Of a stretch of 64,000 nucleotides of DNA, positions 24,709 to 32,814 are shown piece by piece. Position 1 is the first letter of the stretch; every line of letters starts with the position of its first letter. The stretch is from NCBI RefSeq assembly GCF_003265345.1, contig NZ_QFWW01000007.1:332036-396035 (forward strand), given 5' to 3'. Under the pieces are notes generated by a model. That model was not told the DNA's origin, ran no database searches, and was given only the letters and a program-made list of their open reading frames with translations. The position numbers were made by a program, and so were the translations under genes. Source of the stretch: Lentzea terrae. GTDB taxonomy: Bacteria; Actinomycetota; Actinomycetes; Mycobacteriales; Pseudonocardiaceae.

Positions 24709-25245
24709 GTGCGCAAGGACCTGATCACCGATGCCGCGATCGACCTCGTCGCCGAACAGGGCATGCGCGGCCTCACCCACCGCGCGGTCGATCGCCGGGC
24801 CGGCCTGCCGGAGGGCTCGACCAGCGCGTACTTCCGCACGCGCAAGGCGTTGGTCGAGGGGTTCGTGGCGAGGCTCGCCGAGCAGGAGCAACGCGAGATC
24901 GTGCTCGACCCCGCCGACCTCGCGGGCGGCATCGCGAAGACGATCGACGGGTGGCTCGTCGAACGGAACCGCACGCTCGCCAGGTACGCGGCGATGCTGG
25001 AGGCCACGCACCACCCCGAGCTCAGGACGATCATGGTCCACTCACCGCGCGAGCAGGCGACCGCGCTCGCCGAAGCCCTGGGCCACGCGGATCCGGAACG
25101 GGCGGGCGCGCACTTCACCGCGTTCATCGAGGGCCTGCTCTTCTACCGGCTGGTCGGCGGCGGCAGCACGAAGGGCCCGACGCCGGGCACCGAGGAAAGC
25201 CTGGCCGACCTGCGCGCCGCGGTCGAAAAGGCGTTGCGACCGTAG
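24709..25245 (+). CDS. TetR-family regulator of the divergent monooxygenase
   Basis: 178 residues from a GTG at 24709 with AGGAG four bases upstream. The helix-turn-helix is DLVAEQGMRGLTHRAVDRRAGLPEGSTSAYFRTRKAL. The C-terminal domain is helical. The GTG start is preferred because the HTH then begins at the usual distance from the N-terminus. Three near-identical palindromes separate it from the monooxygenase gene, which makes autoregulation and control of that gene very likely. Its stop overlaps the -10 box of the ABC-F leader transcript. Confidence 0.88.
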   Translation: MRKDLITDAAIDLVAEQGMRGLTHRAVDRRAGLPEGSTSAYFRTRKALVEGFVARLAEQEQREIVLDPADLAGGIAKTIDGWLVERNRTLARYAAMLEATHHPELRTIMVHSPREQATALAEALGHADPERAGAHFTAFIEGLLFYRLVGGGSTKGPTPGTEESLADLRAAVEKALRP

Positions 25246-25248
25246 ATA
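25243..25248 (+). promoter_or_regulatory. -10 box of the ABC-F attenuator transcript
   Basis: TAGATA overlaps the TetR stop codon (TAG) and lies 11 nt before the leader-peptide ATG at 25260. This would give a leader RNA of about 95 nt up to the ABC-F start. Confidence 0.5.
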
Positions 25249-25259
25249 CCGTGGGTCTC

Positions 25260-25292
25260 ATGGGATTCGGGTACGGAGTCTTCTACCTCTGA
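25260..25292 (+). CDS. Leader peptide MGFGYGVFYL for translational/transcriptional attenuation
   Basis: A 10-codon open frame (ATG GGA TTC GGG TAC GGA GTC TTC TAC CTC TGA). It is rich in Gly and aromatic residues, with Phe-Tyr near the end. It ends three bases before the base of a strong terminator hairpin. Such peptides upstream of ABC-F and Erm genes stall ribosomes that carry a macrolide, lincosamide or similar drug; stalling changes the downstream RNA fold and lets transcription continue. Its position between promoter, terminator and an ABC-F gene makes the assignment strong. Confidence 0.8.
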   Translation: MGFGYGVFYL

Positions 25293-25294
25293 TT

Positions 25295-25330
25295 CAGGAC
25301 GTGTGCCACCACGCAACACGTCCTGTTTTC
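25295..25330 (+). terminator. Intrinsic terminator of the ABC-F attenuator
   Basis: A perfect 10-bp stem CAGGACGTGT (25295-25304) / ACACGTCCTG (25316-25325) with an 11-nt loop, followed by TTTTC. T-tracts are rare in this genome. It lies between the leader peptide and the ABC-F start, where it should stop transcription unless a ribosome stalled on the leader prevents its folding. Confidence 0.85.
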
Positions 25331-25352
25331 GCGTACCCAAAAGAGGATCCGC

Positions 25353-26912
25353 ATGCGCTCGCATGTCCATTTGACGACCCAAGACCTCACCAAGGGCTAT
25401 GAGGCCGGGCCCGTCGTCGACGGCATCTCGCTGAAAGTCTCCGCAGGCCAACGACTCGGTATCATCGGCGAGAACGGCCGCGGCAAGACCACCCTCCTCC
25501 GGCTGCTCGCCGACGACCTGGCGCCAGATCAGGGAACTGTCACCCGGCACGGTTCGTTGAGCTTGGTACGACAGGAAATGCCGTTCCACGACGGCGAAAC
25601 GGTGGGGGACCTGTTGTCCGAAGCGCTGCGCGAAAGCCGGGTCGCACTGTCCGAACTGGACAGTGCGGCGGAGCCGTTCGACGAGGCGCGTTACGAGAAA
25701 GCGCTGGCCCACGCCGAGGACATCGAGGCGTGGGACGCCGAACGCCGCGCCGACATCGCGTTGAAGGCACTGGACGCGGACCACGACCGTGCCACCGAAC
25801 TCGAGCATCTCAGTGTGGGGCAACGCTATCGGGTCAGGCTCGCGTGCCTGCTCGCCGAACGCGCGGACGTCCTGCTGCTCGACGAACCGACCAACCACCT
25901 GGACGCGCGTGCGCTCGACTTCCTCACCGAACGCCTGCGGCAACACCACGGCGTCGTGGTGCTGGTGAGCCACGACCGCACGTTGCTGGACGAGGTCTGC
26001 ACGCAGCTGCTCGACCTCGACCCGACCCCGGACGGCGAGGTGCACCTGCACGGCGGCGGCTATCGGGCGTTCAAGGAGGCGAAGCGCGCCGAACGGCAAC
26101 GCTGGGAACAGCGGTTCGCCCAGGAGGAAGCCGAACACGACGAACTGGCCGAGAAGGTCGAACGCGCGCAGTCCCGGCTGCAGGACGCCTGGCGCCCGCC
26201 GAAGGGCGCGTTCAAGCACAAGCGCAGCACGCGGGCGGCGAACAAGATGCGCAACGTCGCACGCCGGCTGGAGGAGCTGGACGACCAACGGGTCGACGCT
26301 CCCCCGCCACCGTTGCGCTTCGCTCCGCCGGACCTGACCGCAGCCGGTGACCTGCTGCACGCGACCCCACTGGAAGTACCCGAAAGGCTGAACCTCACCG
26401 AGCCGATCTCGTTGAGCGCGGGCGAGAAGCTGCTGATCACCGGTCCGAACGGGGCCGGGAAGTCGACGTTGCTGAACGTCCTCGCGGGTCGCGTCACGCC
26501 TGCCACCGGCACGGTCCACCACGTCGGCCGAGTCGCACTGCTGGCCCAGGAGTCCGCGTTCGAGAACGAGGACGCCACCCCGGCCCAGCTCTGTTCGCGG
26601 GTGGAGGAACTCGGTCTGCTCGGAGGAAAAGACCTCGCGCGGCCGGTCTCCCGCCTGTCCACTGGACAGCGCAGGCGACTCGACCTGGCGATCCTGCTGA
26701 GCAGCGGACCGCACGTGCTGCTGCTCGACGAACCGACCAACCACCTGTCGATCGCGCTGGTCGACGAGCTGACCGAGGCGCTCCAGCACACGAAAGCCGC
26801 GGTGGCCGTCGCGACCCACGACCGGCAGATGCGGACAGATTTCGGTGCCTGGCGGGTTGTGACCCTCGATTCACCTTCACGGAGTCATGAAACTTCTGTA
26901 GCTTCGAAATAG
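25353..26912 (+). CDS. ABC-F ribosome protection protein (antibiotic resistance type)
   Basis: 519 residues, two ATP-binding cassettes and no membrane segment. Cassette 1: Walker A GENGRGKTTLL, signature LSVGQRYRVRLA, Walker B VLLLDEPTNHLD. Cassette 2: Walker A GPNGAGKSTLL, signature LSTGQRRRLDLA, Walker B VLLLDEPTNHLS. A charged linker of about 90 residues (KRAERQRWEQRFAQEEAEHDELAEKVERA...) is the ribosome-contacting arm. The LSVGQRYRVRLA signature resembles the self-resistance group of Streptomyces (TlrC, OleB, LmrC), which acts against macrolides, lincosamides and streptogramins. An AGAGG site precedes the ATG. Expression is predicted to be drug-induced through the upstream attenuator. Confidence 0.92.
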   Translation: MRSHVHLTTQDLTKGYEAGPVVDGISLKVSAGQRLGIIGENGRGKTTLLRLLADDLAPDQGTVTRHGSLSLVRQEMPFHDGETVGDLLSEALRESRVALSELDSAAEPFDEARYEKALAHAEDIEAWDAERRADIALKALDADHDRATELEHLSVGQRYRVRLACLLAERADVLLLDEPTNHLDARALDFLTERLRQHHGVVVLVSHDRTLLDEVCTQLLDLDPTPDGEVHLHGGGYRAFKEAKRAERQRWEQRFAQEEAEHDELAEKVERAQSRLQDAWRPPKGAFKHKRSTRAANKMRNVARRLEELDDQRVDAPPPPLRFAPPDLTAAGDLLHATPLEVPERLNLTEPISLSAGEKLLITGPNGAGKSTLLNVLAGRVTPATGTVHHVGRVALLAQESAFENEDATPAQLCSRVEELGLLGGKDLARPVSRLSTGQRRRLDLAILLSSGPHVLLLDEPTNHLSIALVDELTEALQHTKAAVAVATHDRQMRTDFGAWRVVTLDSPSRSHETSVASK

Positions 26913-26943
26913 GTCCTCTACCGAGCACTGGGAGGTGTGCGAG

Positions 26944-28149
26944 ATGACCGAACTGATCTCCGCTGAGCTGCCGACCGAACGGCCGAACCCGTTCGACCCG
27001 CCCACCGAGGTCACCGAGATCCGCGAGCAGGCCCGCATCAGCAGGCTGAAGTTCGCCGACGGTCACCTCGGCTGGCTCGTCACCGGTCACCACCAGGTGC
27101 GGGAGATCCTGGGGAGCCCCAAGTTCAGCAACAATCCGGAGAAGCACCACCTGCTCGACCGGCGGTTCCAGGGCGACGTGCCCGAGGACAAGCGCAAGGC
27201 CGAGCCGGGCATGTTCCTCAGCCAGGACCCGCCGGACCACACGCGGCTGCGCAAGATGCTGCAGGGCCAGTTCACGGTCCGGCGGATGAACCAGCTGTCC
27301 GAGTGGATCGCCACGATCGTGGACGACCAGCTCGCGCACATGCGGTCGCTCGGCAACCGCGCGGACCTCGTCAAGGAGTTCGCACTGCCGGTGCCGTCCC
27401 TGGTGATCTGCGCGCTGCTCGGCGTCGACTACGACGAGCGGCACAGGTTCCAGGAGGACACGGCGAAGATGCTGAGCCTGGACAGCACGTTCAAGGAGGC
27501 CATGGACGCGATGGCGCGCATCCAGGACTTCATGCGCGAGCTGGTCGCCCGCAAGAAGGCGAACCCCGGCGGCGACGACATGATCAGCGACCTGCTCGCC
27601 ACCGGCGAACCGACCGACGAGGAAGCGTCGAACATGGCGCTGCTCCTGCTGCTCGCCGGGCACGAGACGACGGCGAACATGCTGGGCATCGGCACGTTCA
27701 CGCTCCTGCAGCACCCGGACCAGCTGAAGATCCTCAAGGACGAGCCCGAGGTCATCGACAACGCCGTCGAGGAGCTCATGCGCTACCTGTCGATCATCCA
27801 CTTCGGACCGGTCCGCACCGCGGTCGAGGACGTGGAGATCGACGGGCACCTCATCAAGGCCGGCGACACCGTGCTGATCCACGTGCCGGCGGCCAACCGG
27901 GACCCGGAGAAGTTCACCGGCAACCCGGACGAGCTCGACCTGCGCCGGCCCGCGTCGGGGCACGTCGCGTTCGGGCACGGCATCCACCAGTGCCTGGGCC
28001 AGCAGCTCGCCCGCATCGAGATGCGGATCGGGTTCGCCAAGCTGTTCCAGGAGTTCCCCGACCTCAGGCTGGACGTGGAGCCGGAGGAGGTGCCGCTGCG
28101 CACCGACATGGGGATCTACGGAGTCCACTCGTTGCCAGTAGCGTGGTGA
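26944..28149 (+). CDS. Cytochrome P450
   Basis: 401 residues, a soluble actinobacterial class I P450. Motifs: I-helix LLLLAGHETTANM (acid/alcohol pair replaced by E-T, as usual), K-helix EELMR, and the haem loop FGHGIHQCLGQQLAR with the ligand Cys at about residue 350. The ATG at 26944 is preceded by GGGAGG. It starts 31 bp after the ABC-F gene, and its ferredoxin follows after 2 bp. Substrate unknown; location suggests modification of a small molecule linked to ABC-F induction. Confidence 0.92.
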   Translation: MTELISAELPTERPNPFDPPTEVTEIREQARISRLKFADGHLGWLVTGHHQVREILGSPKFSNNPEKHHLLDRRFQGDVPEDKRKAEPGMFLSQDPPDHTRLRKMLQGQFTVRRMNQLSEWIATIVDDQLAHMRSLGNRADLVKEFALPVPSLVICALLGVDYDERHRFQEDTAKMLSLDSTFKEAMDAMARIQDFMRELVARKKANPGGDDMISDLLATGEPTDEEASNMALLLLLAGHETTANMLGIGTFTLLQHPDQLKILKDEPEVIDNAVEELMRYLSIIHFGPVRTAVEDVEIDGHLIKAGDTVLIHVPAANRDPEKFTGNPDELDLRRPASGHVAFGHGIHQCLGQQLARIEMRIGFAKLFQEFPDLRLDVEPEEVPLRTDMGIYGVHSLPVAW

Positions 28150-28151
28150 AC

Positions 28152-28343
28152 ATGAAGATTTCCGTCGACCAGTCGAAGTGCTGCGGTTCGGGCATGTGCG
28201 TGCTGACGGACCCGGACCTCTTCGACCAGAGCGAAGAAGACGGCACGGTGGTGCTTCTCGTGGAGCACCCCGACGCCGAGCACGAGGCCACCGCGAAGGA
28301 AGCGGCGAGCCTGTGCCCGGCGAGCGCGATCACGGTCAGTTGA
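28152..28343 (+). CDS. [3Fe-4S] ferredoxin partnered with the P450
   Basis: 63 residues: MKISVDQSKCCGSGMC, then PDLFDQSEEDGTVVLL and LCPASAITVS. The Cys pattern CxGxxxC...CP, with a non-Cys residue at the fourth position, is that of the small [3Fe-4S] ferredoxins that feed electrons to actinobacterial P450s. It begins 2 nt after the P450 stop and overlaps the convergent TNT gene by 8 bp. Confidence 0.92.
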   Translation: MKISVDQSKCCGSGMCVLTDPDLFDQSEEDGTVVLLVEHPDAEHEATAKEAASLCPASAITVS

Positions 28344-28965
28344 TCCGCACGAGGTAGCCGTTGGAGAGCAGCCAGGCGACATTCAGTGCCCCGTCGCCTG
28401 GCACCAACGCCCTGTCCAGCTTCTGCTGCAACCCACCGCCGGGCTGCTCGAACCACGGCGCGATCGGCCCCTCCCACACCGCGAACGCCTTCGTGACCTG
28501 GTAGGCGTGGTAGTTGCACCGGTACGCGGGGTCGAACGTGTAGAGGCTCTGCGGCGGAATCGCGCGCGACGCGTAGCGCGCCCCCTTGCGCGCCAGGAAG
28601 CCGCCGAACTCGCTGCCGAACCGGTCGAGCTTGGTGTTGGCCTGCAGCGTGGTCTGGTACTTGATCGGCTCGCCGTCGGGCTTGAGCCAGAACCCGTCCT
28701 GCGGCGGGTAGTTCCAGCCCGTGCCGTTCCAGTACTTGGCGAGGAACGCGTCCTTGTCGAGCTGCCCGAACCGCTTGTACCCGGCCACGAGCGGGCCGAC
28801 GGGCTTCTGCCACGGCTTGGGCAACGTCTCGGGCCCGAGCCGGCTGTCACCTTGATAGGCGCCCGAGCACGCTTCCGCGGTGGCCTGGGCCGTTCCGGCA
28901 TTGATGCCGAACAGGACGAGTGTCGCGGTCGCGAGGGCCGCCAGGATTCGTTTGCCTGCGAACAT
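28336..28965 (-). CDS. Secreted TNT-domain protein (NAD+ glycohydrolase toxin family)
   Basis: 209 residues. A Sec signal peptide (FAGKRILAALATATLVLFGINAGTAQA) precedes a TNT-like domain. The family pattern is visible as LDRFGSEFGGFLARKG, RAIPPQSL and IAPWFEQPGGGLQQKL, keeping the Arg of DRFG and the Gln of QPGGG. The M. tuberculosis TNT hydrolyses NAD+ in the host cell; free-standing secreted actinobacterial and fungal versions act on extracellular or competitor NAD. No immunity gene is recognisable next to it. ATG 28965 is used; ATG 28974 would add three residues. Confidence 0.8.
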   Translation of the reverse strand: MFAGKRILAALATATLVLFGINAGTAQATAEACSGAYQGDSRLGPETLPKPWQKPVGPLVAGYKRFGQLDKDAFLAKYWNGTGWNYPPQDGFWLKPDGEPIKYQTTLQANTKLDRFGSEFGGFLARKGARYASRAIPPQSLYTFDPAYRCNYHAYQVTKAFAVWEGPIAPWFEQPGGGLQQKLDRALVPGDGALNVAWLLSNGYLVRIN

Positions 28966-29014
28966 GCTTTGCATCCTGGCGCGTGGCACCGGTTTCCGCA
29001 CTACCCTCATCCGC

Positions 29015-29812
29015 GTGAACCTCGCGCCTGGCTGGTATCCCGACAACGCCGACCCGCGCTTCGTGCGGTGGTGGGACGGCGCCCAGTGGACGCCCCACGT
29101 GCAGCCGCGCCAGCAGCAGACCGACGCGCACCACGTGGAAATGCAGATGGGCGGCACGGGCCAGGAGCGCGTGGCTCAGCAGGTCCAGCGCGCCGGTGCC
29201 CAAGGAGCCGGGTTCGGCGGCGGCACGTTGTTCACCGAGCCCGTCCTGGTCGTGAACCAGAAGGCGAAGCTCATCGAGATGTCGAACTCCTACGTCATCT
29301 ACGACCAGCACGCCCGCCACATCGGCACCGTCGAACAGGTCGGCCAGTCCGGCGCCGCCAAAGCGTTGCGCGCCTTCACGAAGCTCGACTCGATGCTGGA
29401 CGTGCGGCTGGAGATCCGGGACGTGCAGGGACATCCGCTGCTGCGCCTGGTGCGTCCGGCGACGATGTGGAAGTCGAAGGTGCTCGTCGAGCGCGGGGAC
29501 GGCATGCCGATCGGTGAGATCGTGCAGGAGAACGTGTTCGGCAAGGTCCGGTTCGCCTACGTGTGCAACGGGATGAAGGTCGGTGGCATCTACGCCGAGA
29601 ACTTCCGCGCGTGGAACTTCTCGCTGCGCGACCACACCGACACCGAGGTCGCGCGGATCACCAAGACGTGGCAGGGCTTTTCGAAGGCGATGTTCTCGAC
29701 CGCGGACAACTACGTCGTGCAGTTCCACCGGCAGGTGCCGGACCCGTTGCTCAGCATGATCGTGGCGTCCGGCGTCACCGTCGACACGGTGCTGAGCCAG
29801 AACCAGGGCTAG
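29015..29812 (+). CDS. DUF2510 plus scramblase-like (LURP-one related) protein
   Basis: 265 residues. The N-terminus LAPGWYPDNADPRFVRWWDGAQWTPH is a DUF2510 motif. The rest (about 70-260) is a beta-barrel domain like phospholipid scramblase/LOR proteins: LVVNQKAKLIEMSNSYVIYD, the IGTVEQ strand, DVQGHPLLRLVRP, GEIVQENVFGKVRFAY and VARITKTWQGFSKAMFSTADNYVVQF. The role of bacterial LOR proteins is unknown. A TACCCT box 7 nt before the GTG indicates a leaderless start. It converges on the SARP gene with a 5-bp gap. Confidence 0.8.
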   Translation: MNLAPGWYPDNADPRFVRWWDGAQWTPHVQPRQQQTDAHHVEMQMGGTGQERVAQQVQRAGAQGAGFGGGTLFTEPVLVVNQKAKLIEMSNSYVIYDQHARHIGTVEQVGQSGAAKALRAFTKLDSMLDVRLEIRDVQGHPLLRLVRPATMWKSKVLVERGDGMPIGEIVQENVFGKVRFAYVCNGMKVGGIYAENFRAWNFSLRDHTDTEVARITKTWQGFSKAMFSTADNYVVQFHRQVPDPLLSMIVASGVTVDTVLSQNQG

Positions 29813-29817
29813 CCCGC

Positions 29818-32742
29818 CTACGACGTGGCCAGGCGGAGCTCGTCGACCTCCGCCTGGAACCCGGCCGCCGTCAACGTCTCCTCCGCCTGCCGCCAGTGCT
29901 CCCGAGCCTCGTCCACCCGCCCGGCCCGCTCCAACGCGTTGCCGAACACCCGCAACGACCGCCCGAACTCCGGCGGCGAGTCCATCTCCCGAGCCGACTC
30001 CAGGGCCAGCGACGCCAGCCGCAGCGCCTCCTCTGGCGTGTCGGCCAGCCCGGATCTCAAGCGCCACACCCAGATCCGGCCCTGCCGGTCGTTGTGCTCC
30101 TCGAAGAACTCCCACGCCTGCCGCAGCTGCTCCTCGGCGAGCGGGAGCTGCCCGGACCGGATCAGCGTGTCGGCGAGGAACAGCCGCATGTTCGCCGCGA
30201 AGTCCGGGTCGCCGAGCTTCTGCGCCGCGGCCAGCGACGCCCGCAGGAACGCCGCCGACGTCTCCAGCTCACCGGTGAACTGGTGCAGCCGCCCCAGTTC
30301 CAGCGTCGCCATCAGCTCGCTCTGCTCGTCTCCCAGCTCACGTGCGATCCGCCGCGCCCGTTCCAGGTACTCCTGCGCCGCGGCCAGGCCACCGGCCCGC
30401 CGTTCGATGGCGCCCAGTGAGCACAGCACCTCGATCTCGCCGTGCGGGTTGCCCGACACCACGAACCGGGTCATGGCCTCGCGGTGTGCCACGAGCGCCT
30501 CCGCCTGGCGGCCGCTCCACTCGTGCATCCACCCCATGCCGTACCAGGCGTAGGCCTCGCCCCACGCGTCACCGGCGAGCGCGAAACCCTCCTGCGCGGC
30601 GGCGAAGTTGGCGGACGCCTCGGCGTACCTGTGCAGCCGGCCGCACAGGATTCCGCGTTGCTGGAACAGGATCGGCTTGCGTTCCGGCGGCGCGCAGGAC
30701 AGGCCGAGCTCGTTGATCTGCTCCCAGTCGTCGAACCTGGCCCGCAGATCGCAGAACGCCGTCGACCGGATGGCCAGCTCGGCGGCCAGCGAGCCGAGGC
30801 CCAGTGCGGCGGCCTGGGTGATCACCGCGTGGATGTTCTGCCACTCGGCGTCGAACCAGTCGGCCGCGTCGCCGAGGTCGAACCGTGGCAGCGCAACGGG
30901 TTCCAGCCGGATCGCCTGGTGCGGCAGCTCGACGTCGGCACGCGTGGCCAGGTCCAGCCACTGCTCGAACAACGCCTTCAAAGCAACAGCGGGATCCTCG
31001 GAAGCCGCCTCCCGGCCGAACGCGCGCAGCAGGTCGTGCAGCCGGTAGCGCACCTGGCCCAGCGCGTCGCGGCCCGCGTAGTCGACCAGCCGCGCGTCGA
31101 CCAGCGCCTCGACGTGGTCCTCTGCGTCGTCGAGGTCCAGGCCCAGCAGCGGTGACGCCATCCAGGCCGGGAAATCCGGCGTGTCGACCAAGGACAGCAA
31201 CCGGAACGCGGTCCGGTGCGACTCGTCCAGCCCGTCGTAGGACAGGGCCAGCGAAGCACGCACGTCCAGGTCGCCCAGCGACAGTTCGTCGAACCGGCGC
31301 CGCTCGTCGGACAGCCGGCCCGCGAGCTTCGCGAGCTGCCAGTGCGGACGCGCCACCAACCGTGCGGCGGCCACCCGCAACGCCAGCGGCAACTGGCCGC
31401 AGTAGGTCACGATCTCCTGGGCCGCCACGGGTTCCGCGGCACACCGCGCCTCGCCGACCGCCGCACGCAGCAACGCCAGCGCGTCAGCCGAGGGCAGCAC
31501 GTCCAGCGGCACGACGTGCGCGGCCTCCAGCCCGGCCAGCGCCGCCCGCGACGTCACCAGCGCCGCCCCGGAAGTGGTCCCCGGCAGCAACGGCCGCACC
31601 TGGGCCTCGTTGATCGCGTTGTCCAGCACGACCAGAATCCGCCGGTCCGACAACAGGTCCCGGTAGAGGTCCACCCGATCGTCCACAGAGGACGGAATGG
31701 CGCCGCCGGAGACGCCGAGGCCCCGCAGCAACCGGTCCAGCGCGGCAGCCGGTTCGACGGGCTTGTGCTCGCCCCCGCGCAGGTTCAGGTACAGCTGCCC
31801 GTCCGGGAACGCGTCCCGCACGACGTGCGCACAGTGGACGGCCAACGAAGTCTTTCCGACACCGCCGGGTCCGGTGATCGTCCAGGTCCCACCGGCGCGC
31901 AACCCGTTGGTCAGCCGCACGACCTCGTCAGCCCGTCCGGAGAAGTCACCGACCGCCGGCGGCAGCCACGAGGGCCCGGCCTGCACGGCGACCGGCGCGG
32001 ACGACCCGGTCAGCACCTCCATGTGCAGCGCGCGGAGCTCGGCGTTCGGGTCGATCCCGAGCTCGTCGGCCAGCACGTCGCTGGCGCGGCGGAACACGTC
32101 CAAGGCCTGCGCCTGCTGCCCGGTCCGGTGCAGCGCCAGCATCAGCTGGTACCAGAAGCGTTCGCGCAGCGGGTGTTCGGCGACCAGCGACCGCAGCTCG
32201 TCGACGATCTGGTCGTGCCGGCCCAGCTGCAGCTCGGCGTCGTTGCGCCGCTCCAGCACCTCCCAGCGCTGCTCGTTGAGGCGCTGCACGTCGGTCTGTT
32301 CCATCCGCAGCGACGACACCTGGTCGAGCGCCGGGCCCCGCCACAACGCCGCGGCCTCGCCCAGCAGCCGGGCCTCGGTCTCCAGGTCGGGCGCGCGCCG
32401 AGCCTCTGCCCGCAGTCGCTGGAACGTCAGCAGGTCGAGCTGGTCGTCGTCGACGTGGATCGAGTAGCCGGTCGGCCAGGTGCGGACCAGCTGGCGGTCC
32501 GCGAGGTCGTCCAACGACTGGCGCAACCGCATGACGTACGTCTGCAGCGTCGCGCGCGCGGAACCGGACGGCTCCTCACCCCAGAGGTGTTCCATCAGCT
32601 CGTACGACGAGACCGGCGCGTTGGCCTTCATCAACAACGCGGCAAGCAGGACACGCTGTTTGGCCGAACGCAGCTCCACGACCCGGCCCGAGTCGATGAC
32701 CTGCAACGATCCGAGAACCTTGAACCCCCACCGGCGCTGCAT
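29818..32742 (-). CDS. SARP-type AfsR-like regulator (wHTH, BTAD, NB-ARC, TPR)
   Basis: 974 residues. An OmpR-like winged helix (1-98; FKVLGSLQVIDSGRVVELRSAKQRVLLAALL), a bacterial transcriptional activation domain (100-245), an NB-ARC ATPase with Walker A GPGGVGKTSL (291-300) and ILVVLDNAINEAQV, then a long TPR array (about 600-970). This is the AfsR/large-SARP layout, which usually activates secondary metabolism or exported-protein genes by binding 11-bp spaced direct repeats. A TAGGAT box 6 nt before the ATG points to a leaderless transcript. No biosynthetic core lies in the window, so its target may be the divergent small secreted protein or distant genes. Confidence 0.92.
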   Translation of the reverse strand: MQRRWGFKVLGSLQVIDSGRVVELRSAKQRVLLAALLMKANAPVSSYELMEHLWGEEPSGSARATLQTYVMRLRQSLDDLADRQLVRTWPTGYSIHVDDDQLDLLTFQRLRAEARRAPDLETEARLLGEAAALWRGPALDQVSSLRMEQTDVQRLNEQRWEVLERRNDAELQLGRHDQIVDELRSLVAEHPLRERFWYQLMLALHRTGQQAQALDVFRRASDVLADELGIDPNAELRALHMEVLTGSSAPVAVQAGPSWLPPAVGDFSGRADEVVRLTNGLRAGGTWTITGPGGVGKTSLAVHCAHVVRDAFPDGQLYLNLRGGEHKPVEPAAALDRLLRGLGVSGGAIPSSVDDRVDLYRDLLSDRRILVVLDNAINEAQVRPLLPGTTSGAALVTSRAALAGLEAAHVVPLDVLPSADALALLRAAVGEARCAAEPVAAQEIVTYCGQLPLALRVAAARLVARPHWQLAKLAGRLSDERRRFDELSLGDLDVRASLALSYDGLDESHRTAFRLLSLVDTPDFPAWMASPLLGLDLDDAEDHVEALVDARLVDYAGRDALGQVRYRLHDLLRAFGREAASEDPAVALKALFEQWLDLATRADVELPHQAIRLEPVALPRFDLGDAADWFDAEWQNIHAVITQAAALGLGSLAAELAIRSTAFCDLRARFDDWEQINELGLSCAPPERKPILFQQRGILCGRLHRYAEASANFAAAQEGFALAGDAWGEAYAWYGMGWMHEWSGRQAEALVAHREAMTRFVVSGNPHGEIEVLCSLGAIERRAGGLAAAQEYLERARRIARELGDEQSELMATLELGRLHQFTGELETSAAFLRASLAAAQKLGDPDFAANMRLFLADTLIRSGQLPLAEEQLRQAWEFFEEHNDRQGRIWVWRLRSGLADTPEEALRLASLALESAREMDSPPEFGRSLRVFGNALERAGRVDEAREHWRQAEETLTAAGFQAEVDELRLATS

Positions 32743-32773
32743 GTGCCGATCCTAACCAGCCGGTAACCCAAGG

Positions 32774-32791
32774 TGTCAGCGAAATGTCAGC
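32774..32791. promoter_or_regulatory. SARP-like direct repeats TGTCAGC spaced 11 bp
   Basis: TGTCAGC occurs at 32774-32780 and 32785-32791, exactly one helical turn apart, in the 72-bp space between the SARP gene and the divergent secreted-protein gene. A GATGCT box at 32801-32806 lies 9 bp after the second repeat, close to the 8-bp spacing typical of AfsR/SARP-activated promoters. Confidence 0.6.
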
Positions 32792-32814
32792 GGGTAGCGT
32801 GATGCTTCTCGCCC

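Noticed and set aside
29818-32766. Long plus-strand frames opposite the SARP gene, and similar antisense frames opposite other GC-rich genes.
   Set aside because: They mirror real genes in another frame, are rich in Arg/Ala/Gly or Gln/His, and have no recognisable domains.
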